DNA of 64,000 nt from Roseiarcus sp963822215 (GTDB lineage: Bacteria; Pseudomonadota; Alphaproteobacteria; Rhizobiales; Beijerinckiaceae), in the NCBI GenBank assembly GCA_963822215.1, contig CAWGGX010000007.1, positions 248,001-312,000 on the forward strand. Reading direction: 5' to 3'. Made by a program: the position numbers and the translations under genes. Each line of letters begins with the position of its first letter. Positions within the stretch are counted from its first letter, which is position 1. Positions 40,186 through 49,480 of this stretch are shown in pieces. Below the pieces are notes generated by a model. It made no database searches. It saw only the letters and a program-made list of their open reading frames with translations, and was not told the DNA's origin.

Positions 40186-42270
40186 TTAAACGAACCTCAG
40201 GACGCTGTTTGCGGCCGCGCTGAGCATAGACGTGGTCACGTTCTTGAGCGTCAGCATATCCCCGGCGACGTCGGAGATCGTCAGGTTCTGGCCGGACTGC
40301 ATCGCTGAGCCGCTCGCCAGCAAGTCGGCCAAGTTCTGCGCCGCCGTGTTGGTCGAACTGAGACCGTGGAACATCGAGAGATCGAACTCAATGATGTCGC
40401 TTCCCGCCCCCCCGATCTGAAGACCGGAGATCGACGTTGCGCCGAAGCCGGACGAGAAATCGAAGGCTTCCGAGTTCGCCTGACTGACGGCGAACGTCTC
40501 GTTGCCGTAAGCATTGACGCCAAACGTGTCTCCGCCTGCCGTCGTCACGTCGAGACCTCTTCTGGACGAAGAGATCGTGACGTCGTTCCCGGAAATCCGC
40601 AGGATGCCCGAGCCGTTGTTCATATCCTCGGCGTCGGCGACTGTCTGGCCGGACGAATCGATCACGCTAGCGTGGGACGTGTAGCCGGCGCTGCCGCTCA
40701 TCCCCTGATAGGCGACGAGACGGGCGCCGTCGTCGGTGTAACTCCAGGTCGACGTCATGCCATTGTTGTAGGTCGCGCTTTCTGCCCTGCCGTCCTGTCC
40801 GTAGTTGATCGTGTCCGAGCTGTAGGACGCCCCAGTCACGCCATTGTAGTCGACCGCATAGGACCCGTCTGCGCTATACGTCCAGGTCGCCATCATACCG
40901 TTGTTGTAGAATGCGGTCGTCGGCGTTCCGTTCGATCCATAGTGCATTTCATAGGCGGTATAGGGCTGACCGGTCACGTTTGTGTAAAGGACATCGTGGG
41001 ACCCGTTCGGAAGGTAGGTCCAATACGCTTGCATGCCGTTGCTGTAGGACGCGGTTGTCGGCGTCCCGTTTGCGCCGTTTTCCTGGCTGTAGGACGTGAA
41101 GGCGGCGACGGTCACCCCGGAATGATCGATCTCAGACGTTCCATCCGCATTGTAGGTCCATGTCGCCGTCATCCCGTTATCGTAGGCAGCGCTCGTCGGC
41201 TTTCCATCCGTTCCATAGTCGACAGTATATGAGGAATACGCCTGCCCGGTCACGCCGTCGTATTCGACCGAATGCGTGCCGTCGGGATTGTATGTCCAGG
41301 TGGCCATCATTCCGTTGTCGTAGAACGCGGTCGCAATCTTGCCGTCCGAACCATAGTGCGTCTCGTAGTCGGAGTAGGGTTCACCGGTCACGCCCGCGTA
41401 GAGGACATCGTAGGCGCCGTTCGCCAGATAGGTATAGGACGCGGTCATGCCATTGCCGTAAGACGCGCTGACCGCTTTGCCGTCCGCCCCGTAGTCGACC
41501 GCGTAGGAGGTGTAATTTTGGCCACTGACGCCTGTATAGCCAATAGAGTAGGAGCCGTCCGCGTTATAGGTCCAGGTCTTCGTCAAGCCATCGCTAAATG
41601 ACGCACTTGTCGGCCTGTTGTCCGACCCGTACCATGTAGTATAAGAGGAGCCGTCTGAATTGTAGGTCCAGAGTTCCTTCGTTCCGTTACTATACGATGC
41701 GTTCGTCGGCTTACCGTCTGGCCCGTAGGAAATTGTGTAGTCTGTATAAGATTGCCCGACGATCCCGCGGTAGCTGATGCTGGCTGAAAGACCGCTCGCT
41801 TGGTATCGTATGACTTCAACGCTGCCGCCGCTGTAAGGCTGCACGATCGCGATGTTGTATGCGCCGAGCGCCGACTTCTGCGCCGCCGTCAGATCGACAT
41901 CGGCGTCGGTCGCCTTGAGCTGGGTGACCATGCAATTGGAACGAGAAAGTTGCGCGATCTGGCTCGCGTCAAGCGCCTCGATGCCTGCGGCGGAACTGGT
42001 CGCGGCAATGCAGGCGACGCTGGTAAAGAGGGAAAGCGCACGCGTATCGTTGAGAGCCTGAGCCAAAGTAAGGGTCAGCGCGGTGCCGCTAGCCGGGAAG
42101 GGAGGGCCGGGAAACGAGATGGACGTCACCTGCGGATCGGCGTTGAGCTCGTCGAGGTGAGCCGCAATAGAAGCGGCCCCGTCGGCGATCGAGACTGGGC
42201 CTTCCGCATCGAGTGCGGCTTTGTTCTGCAGGTAGTAAGCCACAGTGACGGACGCGCTAGCCAAAGCCAT
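40186..42270 (-). CDS. Repeat protein, predicted type I secretion substrate
   Basis: 694 residues from ATG 42270, preceded by GGAG at a good distance; a TTG at 42363 adds 31 residues without a ribosome site. The N-terminal ~140 residues match the VAYYLQNKAALDAEGPVSIAD and LTLTLAQALNDTRAL style of large alphaproteobacterial secreted proteins. The middle holds seven 46-residue tandem repeats plus one shortened unit (consensus YSNGMTATWTYNADGSY...). The C-terminus (GGAGSDIIEFDLSMFHGLSS, then ISDVAGDMLTLKNVTTSML) is a typical type I secretion tail. It lacks signal peptide, membrane helix and any enzyme domain. Likely an extracellular adhesin or matrix protein. Confidence 0.85.
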   Translation of the reverse strand: MALASASVTVAYYLQNKAALDAEGPVSIADGAASIAAHLDELNADPQVTSISFPGPPFPASGTALTLTLAQALNDTRALSLFTSVACIAATSSAAGIEALDASQIAQLSRSNCMVTQLKATDADVDLTAAQKSALGAYNIAIVQPYSGGSVEVIRYQASGLSASISYRGIVGQSYTDYTISYGPDGKPTNASYSNGTKELWTYNSDGSSYTTWYGSDNRPTSASFSDGLTKTWTYNADGSYSIGYTGVSGQNYTSYAVDYGADGKAVSASYGNGMTASYTYLANGAYDVLYAGVTGEPYSDYETHYGSDGKIATAFYDNGMMATWTYNPDGTHSVEYDGVTGQAYSSYTVDYGTDGKPTSAAYDNGMTATWTYNADGTSEIDHSGVTVAAFTSYSQENGANGTPTTASYSNGMQAYWTYLPNGSHDVLYTNVTGQPYTAYEMHYGSNGTPTTAFYNNGMMATWTYSADGSYAVDYNGVTGASYSSDTINYGQDGRAESATYNNGMTSTWSYTDDGARLVAYQGMSGSAGYTSHASVIDSSGQTVADAEDMNNGSGILRISGNDVTISSSRRGLDVTTAGGDTFGVNAYGNETFAVSQANSEAFDFSSGFGATSISGLQIGGAGSDIIEFDLSMFHGLSSTNTAAQNLADLLASGSAMQSGQNLTISDVAGDMLTLKNVTTSMLSAAANSVLRFV
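40690..41765 (-). repeat. Tandem 138-bp coding repeats
   Basis: Seven complete 138-bp (46-codon) units and one partial unit inside the gene above. Unit pattern: G-Q-x-Y-(2)-Y-x-(2)-YG-x-DGKPT-x-A-x-Y-x-NGM-x-A-x-WTY-(2)-DGS-(3)-Y-x-GVT. The partial unit (YGSDNRPTSASFSDGLTKTW) lies between the first and second full units. The repeats are diverged enough (roughly half the residues vary) to be old rather than a recent expansion. Confidence 0.85.
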
Positions 42271-42606
42271 CTCGAACTCCAACGGTTCTTGCGAGCCCGC
42301 CGCCAATTCCGCCGTCGTCCATGATTTGACAAACGGGGCCGACCTACCGAACTCGGTCCACAACGATAATGCTATATATCGAACTCTGTAACAGCAGTTT
42401 AAAGCGGAGCGGTAGACTTTATATCCGTTCTTTCTTTAAAATTGATCGACCGGAAACCGAAAATCTCTATGGTATTGCGTAACACAACATAGTCCTTCTC
42501 TAGGCCAGGCCGCGCATGCCGCGGATGCGACCGACTGATTGTCGACCAGGGTCGTATTGTCGCCCATAGAGGAGCAGGTATAGCGCGACGTCCGCAAATG
42601 TGCAGG
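42271..42606 (-). promoter_or_regulatory. Upstream region of the 46-residue-repeat gene
   Basis: About 335 bases. The stretch 42364-42460 is AT-rich (GCTATATATCGAACTC, TTTCTTTAAAATTG) and is the likely promoter region for the minus-strand gene. No coding frame is credible here. Confidence 0.4.
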
Positions 42607-43872
42607 TTTTTGGACGCCGGCGGCATCAATCCTCTCCGCAGGCTCCGACGGCCGGCGTCCAAAAAGCGCCAGGGCACGAAGTCGCGGGGAGCTGGGCAGC
42701 GGCTGGGCGGCGAGCGCTATGGGGATTTCAGGTTGGCGGCGCGTTCGATGGAGGTGCGGCGTCGAGCGACGCGACCTGCATGCTTGCGCGCGGCGGAGCG
42801 TGAGAGAGTGGAGGAAGCGTCCCGACGGGGGGTTGAACGGTATCGACGGGCGCCGGTCGCATGGATTGCCCTGAATCGGGCCGAACGGGACCGCCGCCGG
42901 CGGGGAGCCAGCGAACCAGAACGGGGATGCGGCGGGGCGCGGAGGAAGCGGGGCTCATGAGGTGTCGAACCTGCCGGGCGTTGGGCGCCACCTCGGCTCG
43001 CAGCCGCGGGCGAAGACCTCGATGACGATCATGCGGGCGCCGCAGCGCGGGCATGGGGAGCGCAGCGCGCGCGGCGCGTCCGGTGTGGTCTCCGGCTGCT
43101 GTTGCGGGTCGGCGGCAGGCGGGTCGGCGCCGAGCAGCGCACGGGCTTTTGCGATGTTCTCGGCGCGGCTGGCGTTGGCGAAGAGCCCGTAGTGGCGGAT
43201 GCGGTGGAAGCCTTTGGGCAGCACGTGCAGGAGAAAGCGGCGGATGTAGCGTCAGGGTAAGCCCTGGAAAGGAGGATGAACACGTGATCTGAAACCTTTC
43301 AATGCGATCCAGAGGGTTCAACTCCCTCCCGGCAAAGGCGAGCCAGCCAGCCGGAAGTGAGCCTTGCCGGGCTGACGGCAACGTCAGTCTGGAAGCGTAG
43401 GCAGCAGGTGCCGAAGCCGCGCATTAGCCTCGAAATGCTTTTCTTGTTGGAGCCTTCGCTGTCATTCGAGCGGGGGCAGCATCGACGAGACCGCCAATGG
43501 CCATGGGCTCGTCGGTCCGACCGGGGTCTTGGAGCGGGGCAGAGGCACGGGACGGATCGCCTGGGAACCTGAGAGATCCCGCTCATGCCCACGTGAGAGC
43601 GAGCCGGCAGTTTGGGCAGCCGGCTGAACAAGTGCCCGGGCCCGGGGCCGGTCCTCCACCGATCTGGGAGCGCCATGCGGCGAGCACGAACACTGGAGGG
43701 ATCGCGTGGTGCTCGGAAGCGAACCAATAAGCGACCGGGATTGCGCGAGCGGGAAGTCGTAGCGCCTTCATAGTACCAACCACACGCGGGGAACTGGACC
43801 CACCGGGACCCGACTGAGGGAAGGGAGGCGCCACGGGACGAGAGCCGTTGGCGAGAAACACGGGAGAAGACC

Positions 43873-45198
43873 TTGAGCTTCGCAAACCTGTCCACGAAAC
43901 GACAACGGATAGCTGCGCTGGCAAGAGCCAAGCGCGGAGCGGCGCTTTCCACGCTGCACCACGTCATCGACCTGGAATGGATGAAGGAGGCCTGGCGGCT
44001 CACCCGCAAGGATGGTGCTCCTGGCATCGACGGCATGACGGCGGTCGACTATGCGAAGAACCTGGAGGCCAACTTGCTTGACCTTCTCGGCCGCATCAAG
44101 TCGGGCCGCTATCAGGCACCGCCAGTGCGACGGGCATATATTCCCAAGGCGGATGGATCGCGTCGACCTCTCGGCCTTCCAACCCTCGAGGACAAGGTGG
44201 CCCAGCGGGCGATCGTCATGGTGCTGGAGGCCGTTTACGAGCAAGACTTCCTTACCTGCTCCTACGGCTTCCGGCCGGGACGGTCGGCGCATCAAGCCCT
44301 GCAAGATCTTCGCACGGGCTTCATGAGCCACGGACTGCGCTGGGTGTTGGACATCGACATCGTCAAGTATTTCGACTCGATTCCACACTCGCACCTGCGC
44401 GACTTTCTTGACAGACGGGTCACGGATGGTGTGATCCGAAGGATGATCGACAAATGGCTGAAGGCAGGAGTCCTGGAAGATGGGCTTCTGCGCCATGCGA
44501 CCGAAGGCTCCCCGCAGGGCGGCGTGATCTCACCGATTCTCTCAAACATCTTCCTGCATCACGTGCTGGATGAATGGTTCGAGAGCGAGGTGCGTTCACG
44601 GCTCGCAGGGAACAGCGCCCTTGTCCGATTCGCCGACGATGCCGTTATGGCGTTCGCGTACTTCCGCGACGCCAAGCGAGTCCTCCGCGTTCTGGGCAAG
44701 CGGCTTCATCGGTATGGGCTAACGCTGCATCCCGAGAAGACTCGGTTCGTCGATTTTCGCTTCAACAACTCGGATGGGTCTCCTCCGGAGACGGAGGGAA
44801 CCTCGTTCACTTTTCTCGGCTTTTGCCACGTATGGGGCAAGACCAGGAGGGGTGGCAAAGCGGTGCGGCAAGTGACGGCGAAGAACCGCTACGCCCGCGC
44901 CCTGGCGGCGGTCACCGACTGGTGCCGGACCAACCGGCATCGGCCGATCAAGGATCAGCACGCCCATTTGAGCGCGATGATGCGAGGCCACTACGCCTAC
45001 TACGGCGTCTCTGGCAACTATCGACGACTGAGCTGGTATGCCAACGAGGTCGCGAGCATCTGGAAGAAATGGCTATCGCGACGAGACCGCCGCAAACGGT
45101 TCCTCTGGAGCCGCTTTAGCGATCTATTGAAACGATATCCATTGCCAGCGGCTCGGATTGTCCATCGCTACACCACCATGAGCGAAGCACGCCCGTGA
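43873..45198 (+). CDS. Group II intron reverse transcriptase/maturase 1
   Basis: 441 residues from TTG 43873. RT motifs are in order: DGAPGIDGMTA, RRAYIPKADGSRRPLGLPTL, YGFRPGRSAHQAL, WVLDIDIVKYFDSI (catalytic aspartates), EGSPQGGVISPILSNIFL and LVRFADDAVM. The catalytic YADD box reads FADD. The C-terminal maturase (X) domain is marked by HLSAMMRGHYAYYGVSGNYR and WKKWLSRR. No HNH endonuclease domain. The enzyme splices and reverse-transcribes its own intron; retrohoming without endonuclease usually uses replication forks. Nearly the same length as RT 2, but about 20 percent different. Confidence 0.93.
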   Translation: MSFANLSTKRQRIAALARAKRGAALSTLHHVIDLEWMKEAWRLTRKDGAPGIDGMTAVDYAKNLEANLLDLLGRIKSGRYQAPPVRRAYIPKADGSRRPLGLPTLEDKVAQRAIVMVLEAVYEQDFLTCSYGFRPGRSAHQALQDLRTGFMSHGLRWVLDIDIVKYFDSIPHSHLRDFLDRRVTDGVIRRMIDKWLKAGVLEDGLLRHATEGSPQGGVISPILSNIFLHHVLDEWFESEVRSRLAGNSALVRFADDAVMAFAYFRDAKRVLRVLGKRLHRYGLTLHPEKTRFVDFRFNNSDGSPPETEGTSFTFLGFCHVWGKTRRGGKAVRQVTAKNRYARALAAVTDWCRTNRHRPIKDQHAHLSAMMRGHYAYYGVSGNYRRLSWYANEVASIWKKWLSRRDRRKRFLWSRFSDLLKRYPLPAARIVHRYTTMSEARP

Positions 45199-45232
45199 AG
45201 AACCGGATGCGGGAATTCTGCACGTCCGGGTC

Positions 45233-46063
45233 TGGTGCAGCGAGGCTAGCTGCCATTCCAGCGGGTGAGAGTCCCGCCGACACAAGGAGTCCAGTCCATG
45301 TTGTAGTCATATCCAGCGGCGGGGCGGGCGACCAATCTGCCGGAAGCCTGGAAGTAAAAGCCCTCTGGGGCCGGGAAGCCGGTTCGATCCGACAAAGGGG
45401 GGCGAGCAACCTGGCAGGCCGCAACGTAAGCAAACCGGGAAGCCTCGAAAGACGTGCCCCGCGTGAAGCGGATTGCGGGAACTTTGGGAGTGCCGAGCCG
45501 CTCAGATCTCGGCGAAGGCCATGTCGGCATCGAATACCTGGACGATAACGATGTTCGAACTCCCCGGGGTCATAGAGGACGGCATGCCAGGAAGGAATGG
45601 ACAGCGAAAGCCCGGAACCGCTCGCGGGTCGCCTAGGCGCTCCCGTACAGCGAAGGCGTTCCGTATAAGCCGCCGTGCGGCGAAGTCGGGACGTGCCCGC
45701 GAGTGGGGCGGATGGGGTCGATTAAGTGATGACGGATCGGGACAGAACAACCCGGACCCGAGCGAGGACCCCTGGGGCGGAGGACTACCCAACCTCCCAC
45801 GGCGGTGCATCGACGCGCAACCGTCCCGACACAGCGCGGGATTATCGGGATTGCCAAGCGATGCGCGAAGGATGGACGCAAACCGAGCGGGAAGCGGCGT
45901 ATGCCGGGAGCAGGCTTAAGCCGACCAGCGTCTCGGGAAGGCCCCATCTGATAGGCCAGCCTTCCAGCCGTACTGGGGAAAACCCGCCGTACGGAATGAT
46001 AGGGGGGATCAAGGAAACGTCGGCATCATCCGAAGCCCGGTCCGCGCCTTGATCCTACCCGAC
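45233..46063 (+). mobile_element. Inner ORF-less group II intron, copy 1
   Basis: About 830 bp lying between the outer domain V-like hairpin and outer domain VI. Its own domain V is at 45965-45998 (AGCCGTACTGGGGAAAACCC, GAAA tetraloop, closing GTACGG). Its domain VI has GGGGGATCAAGG pairing with CCTTGATCC-TA-CCC, bulged A at 46057, and the end GAC at 46063. No protein gene is credible inside. Identical base for base to 51211-52041. The exact 5' edge (45230-45236) is uncertain. Confidence 0.65.
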
Positions 46064-48394
46064 CGAGGGGTGAGGACAGCAATGTCCTCACCTACTCGGC
46101 AACTCGTGCGGGTGAAGCTGCATCGTCTTCCAGCGGTCCGGCCCGTCGATGCGAGTGTCTTTCCAGCGGAACGCGACGCCGGCGTCGTCGGCTGCGATGA
46201 GGCGGCGGTTCGAGATGGCGACCCGGTGGGTGTAACGAGACAGATAGCGCAGCACTTGCTTCGGTCCGGCGAACGGCCTCTTGGCGTAGACGACCCTTGC
46301 GACAGGGGAAGCTCAGGAGAGGAGAATGAACATGAAGTTCTGAAACCTTTCATCGCGATCCAGAGGGTTCAACTCCCTCCCGGTAAAGGTCAGCCAACCA
46401 GCCGGAAGCGAGCCTTGCATGGCGTGCGGCGACGCCCGTCGTGAAGCGTAGGCAGCAGGTGCTGAAGCCGCGTGAGTAGCCTCGAAATTATAATCGCTGG
46501 AGCCTTCGCTGTGGGTTGAGCGGGGGCAGCATCGACGATGCCGTCAAGGTGAGGATCGTCGGTCCGGCCGGGGTCTTGGACCGGGCAAAGGCATGGGATG
46601 GATCGCCTGGGAACCTGTGAGATCCCGCTTGCGTCCACGCGAGAATGCGCCGGCAACTGGGCGGCCGGCTGACCAAGTGCCCTGGCCCGGATGGGTCCTC
46701 CTACCATCCGGGAGCGCCGCCAAGGCGAGCACGAAGAACGGAGGATCGCGCGGACCCCGGAAGCGAAACAAATAAGCGATCGGGGATGCGCAGGCGGGAA
46801 GTCGTAGCGCCTTCATAGTACCGCTGACCGCGGGGAACCGGGCTCATCGGGACCCGCGTGAGGGAAGGGGGGCGCCACGGGATGAGAACCGTTGCCGGGA
46901 AACACGGGAGGAGACCTTGGGCTCCGCGAACCTGTCCACGAAACGACAACGGATAGCCGAACTGGCGAGGACGAAGGCGGGGACAGCTCTGTCCACGCTT
47001 CACCATGTCATCGACCTGGAATGGATGCGAGAGGCGTACCGGCTGACGCGCAAGGATGGGGCACCCGGCATCGACGGCGTGACGGCGGAGCAGTATGAGG
47101 CGAACTTGGAGGCCAACCTTTTGGCTCTCTTGGAGCGCATCAAGTCTGGCCGCTATGTCGCCCCGCCGGTGCGTCGGGTCTACATTCCGAAGGCGGACGG
47201 TTCGGAGCGGCCGCTCGGCATTCCGACGTTCGAGGACAAGGTGGCACAGAGGGCGGTCGTCATGGTGCTGGAGCCGATCTATGAGCAGGAGTTTCTCTCC
47301 TGCTCATTCGGCTTCCGGCCAGGGCGGTCGGCGCATCAGGCCCTGAGTGCGTTGCGTCTGGCCTTCATGGGCCGACAAGGGCTGCGCTGGGTGCTGGATG
47401 TCGATATCTCCAAATACTACGACACGATCCAGCATCATCACTTGCGTGCGTTTCTCGACAGGCGAGTCACGGACGGCGTCATTCGCCGGATGATCGACAA
47501 ATGGCTGAAGGCGGGCGTGCTCGAACACGGTCTCCTTCAGCGCACGACCGAGGGCGCCCCGCAAGGCGTCGTCGTCTCGCCTCTGCTCGCAAACATCTAC
47601 CTGCACCATGTGCTGGATGAATGGTTCGAGCGGGACGTGCGCGTGCGCCTCAAAGGGAACAGCATCCTCGTGCGGTACGCCGATGACAGCGTGATGGCGT
47701 TCGAGACTTTCGACGACGCCAAGCGGGTCATGGACGTGCTGGGAAAGCGGCTTGCACGGTACGGGCTCACGCTCCACCCGGACAAGATGCACCTCGTCGA
47801 CTTTCGCATTCATCGACCGGGAGGCGTATGCCATCCGGATACGGACAGCGCCACGTTCGACTTCCTCGGCTTCTCCCATATCTGGGCCAAGTCGAAGAAG
47901 GGGTTGAACGGGGTCAGGCAAGTGACGGCCAAAAGCCGGTACGCACGGGCGCTGGCGGCGGTAAGCGAGTGGCGCCGACGCAATCGGCATCTCTCCTTGC
48001 GCGAACAGCATGCCCATCTGTCCCAGATGATGCGGGGCCACTATGCCTACTACGGCATATCGGGCAACTCTCGACGCATACGATGGTTCGCATGCCAGGT
48101 TGTGGTGGTCTGGAAGAAATGGCTGGCGCGACGGCATCGCGAACGAGGCGCGTTCCCTTGGACCCGCCTCAACGCTGTCAATGATCATCGAAAGGGGCCC
48201 CCGGGTTTGCATTGAATAGGGACCCCGTGTTTGTGGCGCGCGCGGACGGCAGCGCTCGCCCCGGCGGAGCTGGTCGGGGTTGCGCAGCCGGGGCGAGCGC
48301 GGGTTAGCGGGGAGCTGTTACTTGGAGGAGCTGGCGCGGTAAGCGCCGGCTCTCGCTGCCGGTTTCGACGATGTCGCCATGAAGGTTGCGCGGG

Positions 48395-48751
48395 TCAGTC
48401 TCGGCCGAAGCCGCGCGGCGGAACGATTGCCTGGAGTTCAGTGAGGTCCAGGTCGCAGATCGCCTGCAACGCCTCGGCGGTGGCGCTGTCCTGTAGGTTC
48501 TCCGGCAGAGCTTCCAGCCAGGCGGTATACTGACCCTGCAACGTGGTCAGCTCGGAGACAGCGTCGCGCCAACGCTTGGCGCGACTGCGGTGATCGAGGG
48601 GTCGCCATATCCGGACTGCCGGCGTCCCAGAGGCCCGAGTGGCGCGACAGCGCGCCTGGCGCTCGGCGTCGGTCATCGGTCGCTCGCCGATCGGCTGCGC
48701 GGCATGGTCCACTCCGAAGCGTGACGTCACGAAATCCCCGTCATGAGGCAA
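48395..48751 (-). CDS. IS21 passenger protein, unknown function
   Basis: 118 residues (or 93 from ATG 48676, MTDAERQARCRATRASG). It begins three bases after the istB stop, so it is likely translated with it. Arginine-rich N-terminal half, then SRAKRWRDAVSELTTLQGQY and a conserved-looking end, AICDLDLTELQAIVPPRGFG. I recall similar small proteins following istB in other alphaproteobacterial IS21 copies, but know no function. DNA binding is plausible from the charge. Confidence 0.6.
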   Translation of the reverse strand: MPHDGDFVTSRFGVDHAAQPIGERPMTDAERQARCRATRASGTPAVRIWRPLDHRSRAKRWRDAVSELTTLQGQYTAWLEALPENLQDSATAEALQAICDLDLTELQAIVPPRGFGRD

Positions 48752-48754
48752 CGC

Positions 48755-49478
48755 TCAGGCGCGGTTCTTGAAGCGCCAGCTCTCGTTCCCGGTCTCGACG
48801 ATGTCGCAGTGATGGGTGAGGCGATCGAGCAGCGCCGTGGTCATCTTGGGATCGCCGAACACGCTTGGCCATTCGCCGAAGGCGAGATTGGTGGTGAGGA
48901 GGATCGAGGTGCGCTCGTAGAGCCGGCTGACGAGGTGAAAGAGAAGCTGGCCGCCGGCCTGGGCGAACGGCAGGTAGCCGAGCTCGTCGAGGACGACGAA
49001 GTCGAGGCGGGTGAGGTAATCGGCGAGCCGTCCCTGGCGGCCGGCGCGGGATTCGGCCTCGAGCTGGTTGACGAGATCGACAGTGGTGAAGAAGCGCCCG
49101 CGCAATCCGGCGCGGATGCAGCTTCGCGCAATGGCGATGGCCAGGTGTGTCTTGCCCGTTCCGGTTCCCCCGACCAGGGTTGCGCTGCTGGGCAAGGAAG
49201 CCGACGCCGGCGAGGTCGTGCACGAGAGCCTCGTTGATCGGCGTGTCGTTGAAGGCGAAGTCGTCGACGTCCTTGGCCAGCGGCAGCTTGGCGATCGTGA
49301 GCTGGTACTTGATTGAGCGCGCCTGCTTCTCCGAGATCTCGGCGCGCAGGAGATCGCCGACGAAGCGCTGCGGCTCGTGCTTGCGCTTGAGCGCCGTGGC
49401 CAGCGTCTCGTCATAGGCGCTCCTCATCCCGTAGAGCTTGAGGCTGCCCATCATGTCGAGGACTTCGGTTCTTTCCAT
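48755..49478 (-). pseudogene. istB: IstB, frameshifted
   Basis: AAA+ helper ATPase of IS21. The N-terminal part (LDMMGSLKLYGMRSAYDETL, ARSIKYQLTIAKLPLAKDVD) reads from ATG 49478 to about 49195. The rest, including Walker A LVGGTGTGKTHLAIAIARS and Walker B FVVLDELGYLPF, reads in another frame and stops at 48755. A one-base loss near 49190, just before the P-loop, separates them. Confidence 0.88.
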
Positions 49479-49480
49479 TG

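Larger units (their letters stand above)
43247..46100 (+). mobile_element. Outer group II intron 1 (2.85 kb, contains an inner intron)
   Basis: Boundaries come from the interrupted IS91 gene: exon ...CGGATG | TAGCGTCAGGG ... CTACTCGGC | AACTCG... . The 5' ~620 nt would be domains I-III, the RT gene (43873-45198) sits in domain IV, and a domain V-like hairpin begins at about 45199 (GAACCGGATGCGGG ... GCACGTCCGG). Domain VI is at 46065-46100: GAGGGGTGAGGAC pairs with GTCCTCACC-TA-CTC, leaving a bulged A at 46094, seven bases from the 3' end as expected for a branch point. The intron lies antisense to its host gene. It starts with T rather than the usual G of GTGCG. Confidence 0.8.

Noticed and set aside
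40690..41765. Repeats at 40.7-41.8 kb as a CRISPR array or an Rhs/YD toxin
   Set aside because: They are 138-bp coding repeats in one frame without spacers, and there is no Rhs core motif or C-terminal toxin; the tail is a type I secretion signal.
45246..46052. Small ORFs of 94-148 codons in the inner introns
   Set aside because: They overlap each other in several frames, have no recognisable domain, and lie in a region better explained as structured intron RNA.
43873..48215. The two reverse transcriptases as retron or diversity-generating-retroelement enzymes
   Set aside because: Both carry the group II maturase domain after the RT domain and sit between intron 5' and domain V/VI structures; no template repeat, msr/msd or variable protein is present.
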